Shown here in pieces: positions 5,005-5,086 of a stretch of DNA of 5,086 nucleotides (position 1 is the first letter of the stretch; each line of letters opens with the position of its first letter). The translations under genes were made by a program, and so were the position numbers. Below the pieces are notes generated by a model that had not been told where the DNA came from, ran no database searches, and saw nothing but the letters and a program-made list of their open reading frames with translations. The stretch is from Chloroflexota bacterium (GTDB taxonomy: Bacteria > Chloroflexota > Limnocylindria > Limnocylindrales > CSP1-4), in contig JAJYDP010000415.1 of the NCBI GenBank assembly GCA_021777365.1, forward strand, positions 1 to 5,086, read 5' to 3'.

Positions 5005-5086
5005 CTAGCATGCGTGCCCCGCCAGCGCCTCGTCGATGGCCGCCTCGATCCAGGCTCGTTCAGGCACGCCTCTGAGCCCGGCCGCC
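5005..5086 (-). CDS. Unidentified gene, C-terminal fragment (runs off the right edge)
   Basis: Read leftward from the window edge, one frame is open and ends at TAG (5007-5005), giving the C-terminal 26 residues: GLRGVPERAWIEAAIDEALA, then GHAC and stop, preceded by AA. The segment is a regular amphipathic helix with a sensible mix of charged and hydrophobic residues. The forward strand here has only a 21-codon ORF (5010-5075), and one of the other leftward frames checked contains a stop. Its stop codon directly abuts the argH TGA (5002-5004), a tail-to-tail arrangement. I do not recognise the family, and 26 residues are too few to assign a function. Confidence 0.5.
   Translation of the reverse strand, partial: AAGLRGVPERAWIEAAIDEALAGHAC

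Overview
The window is very GC-rich DNA (by eye well above 70%, with G or C at nearly every third codon position). This points to a high-GC bacterium such as an actinobacterium or a high-GC Chloroflexota lineage. Promoters with recognisable -10 boxes, a GTG start and genes without Shine-Dalgarno sequences fit either group. The sequence alone does not settle the phylum. No RNA genes, insertion sequences, CRISPR arrays or phage genes are visible.

Layout. Positions 1-95 hold the N-terminus of a probable lipoprotein read leftward and cut by the window edge. A 137-bp divergent intergenic region (96-232) carries a good sigma-70-type promoter for that lipoprotein, overlapped by an inverted repeat. 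A polytopic membrane protein follows rightward (233-1468); its intramembrane histidines recall heme-copper-oxidase-subunit-I/NnrS-like proteins. It converges on a leftward Rrf2-family regulator (1530-1973), with a long imperfect hairpin between the two genes (1471-1507). The regulator is divergent from a major-facilitator transporter (2075-3388), and both of these appear to be leaderless. After 179 bp of repetitive GC-rich spacer comes argH, argininosuccinate lyase (3568-5004), with a strong ribosome binding site. The C-terminus of an unidentified leftward gene (5005-5086) abuts argH tail to tail.

How the genes may work together. The lipoprotein, the histidine-bearing membrane protein and an Rrf2 regulator with three cysteines and a histidine suggest a small redox, nitric-oxide or iron-sulfur-responsive neighbourhood. 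This is inference from context. The MFS transporter is probably the regulator's divergent partner. ArgH is a housekeeping enzyme standing apart from any other arginine gene in view. The window looks mostly like ordinary chromosome; the redox-flavoured left half is the part most worth following up.
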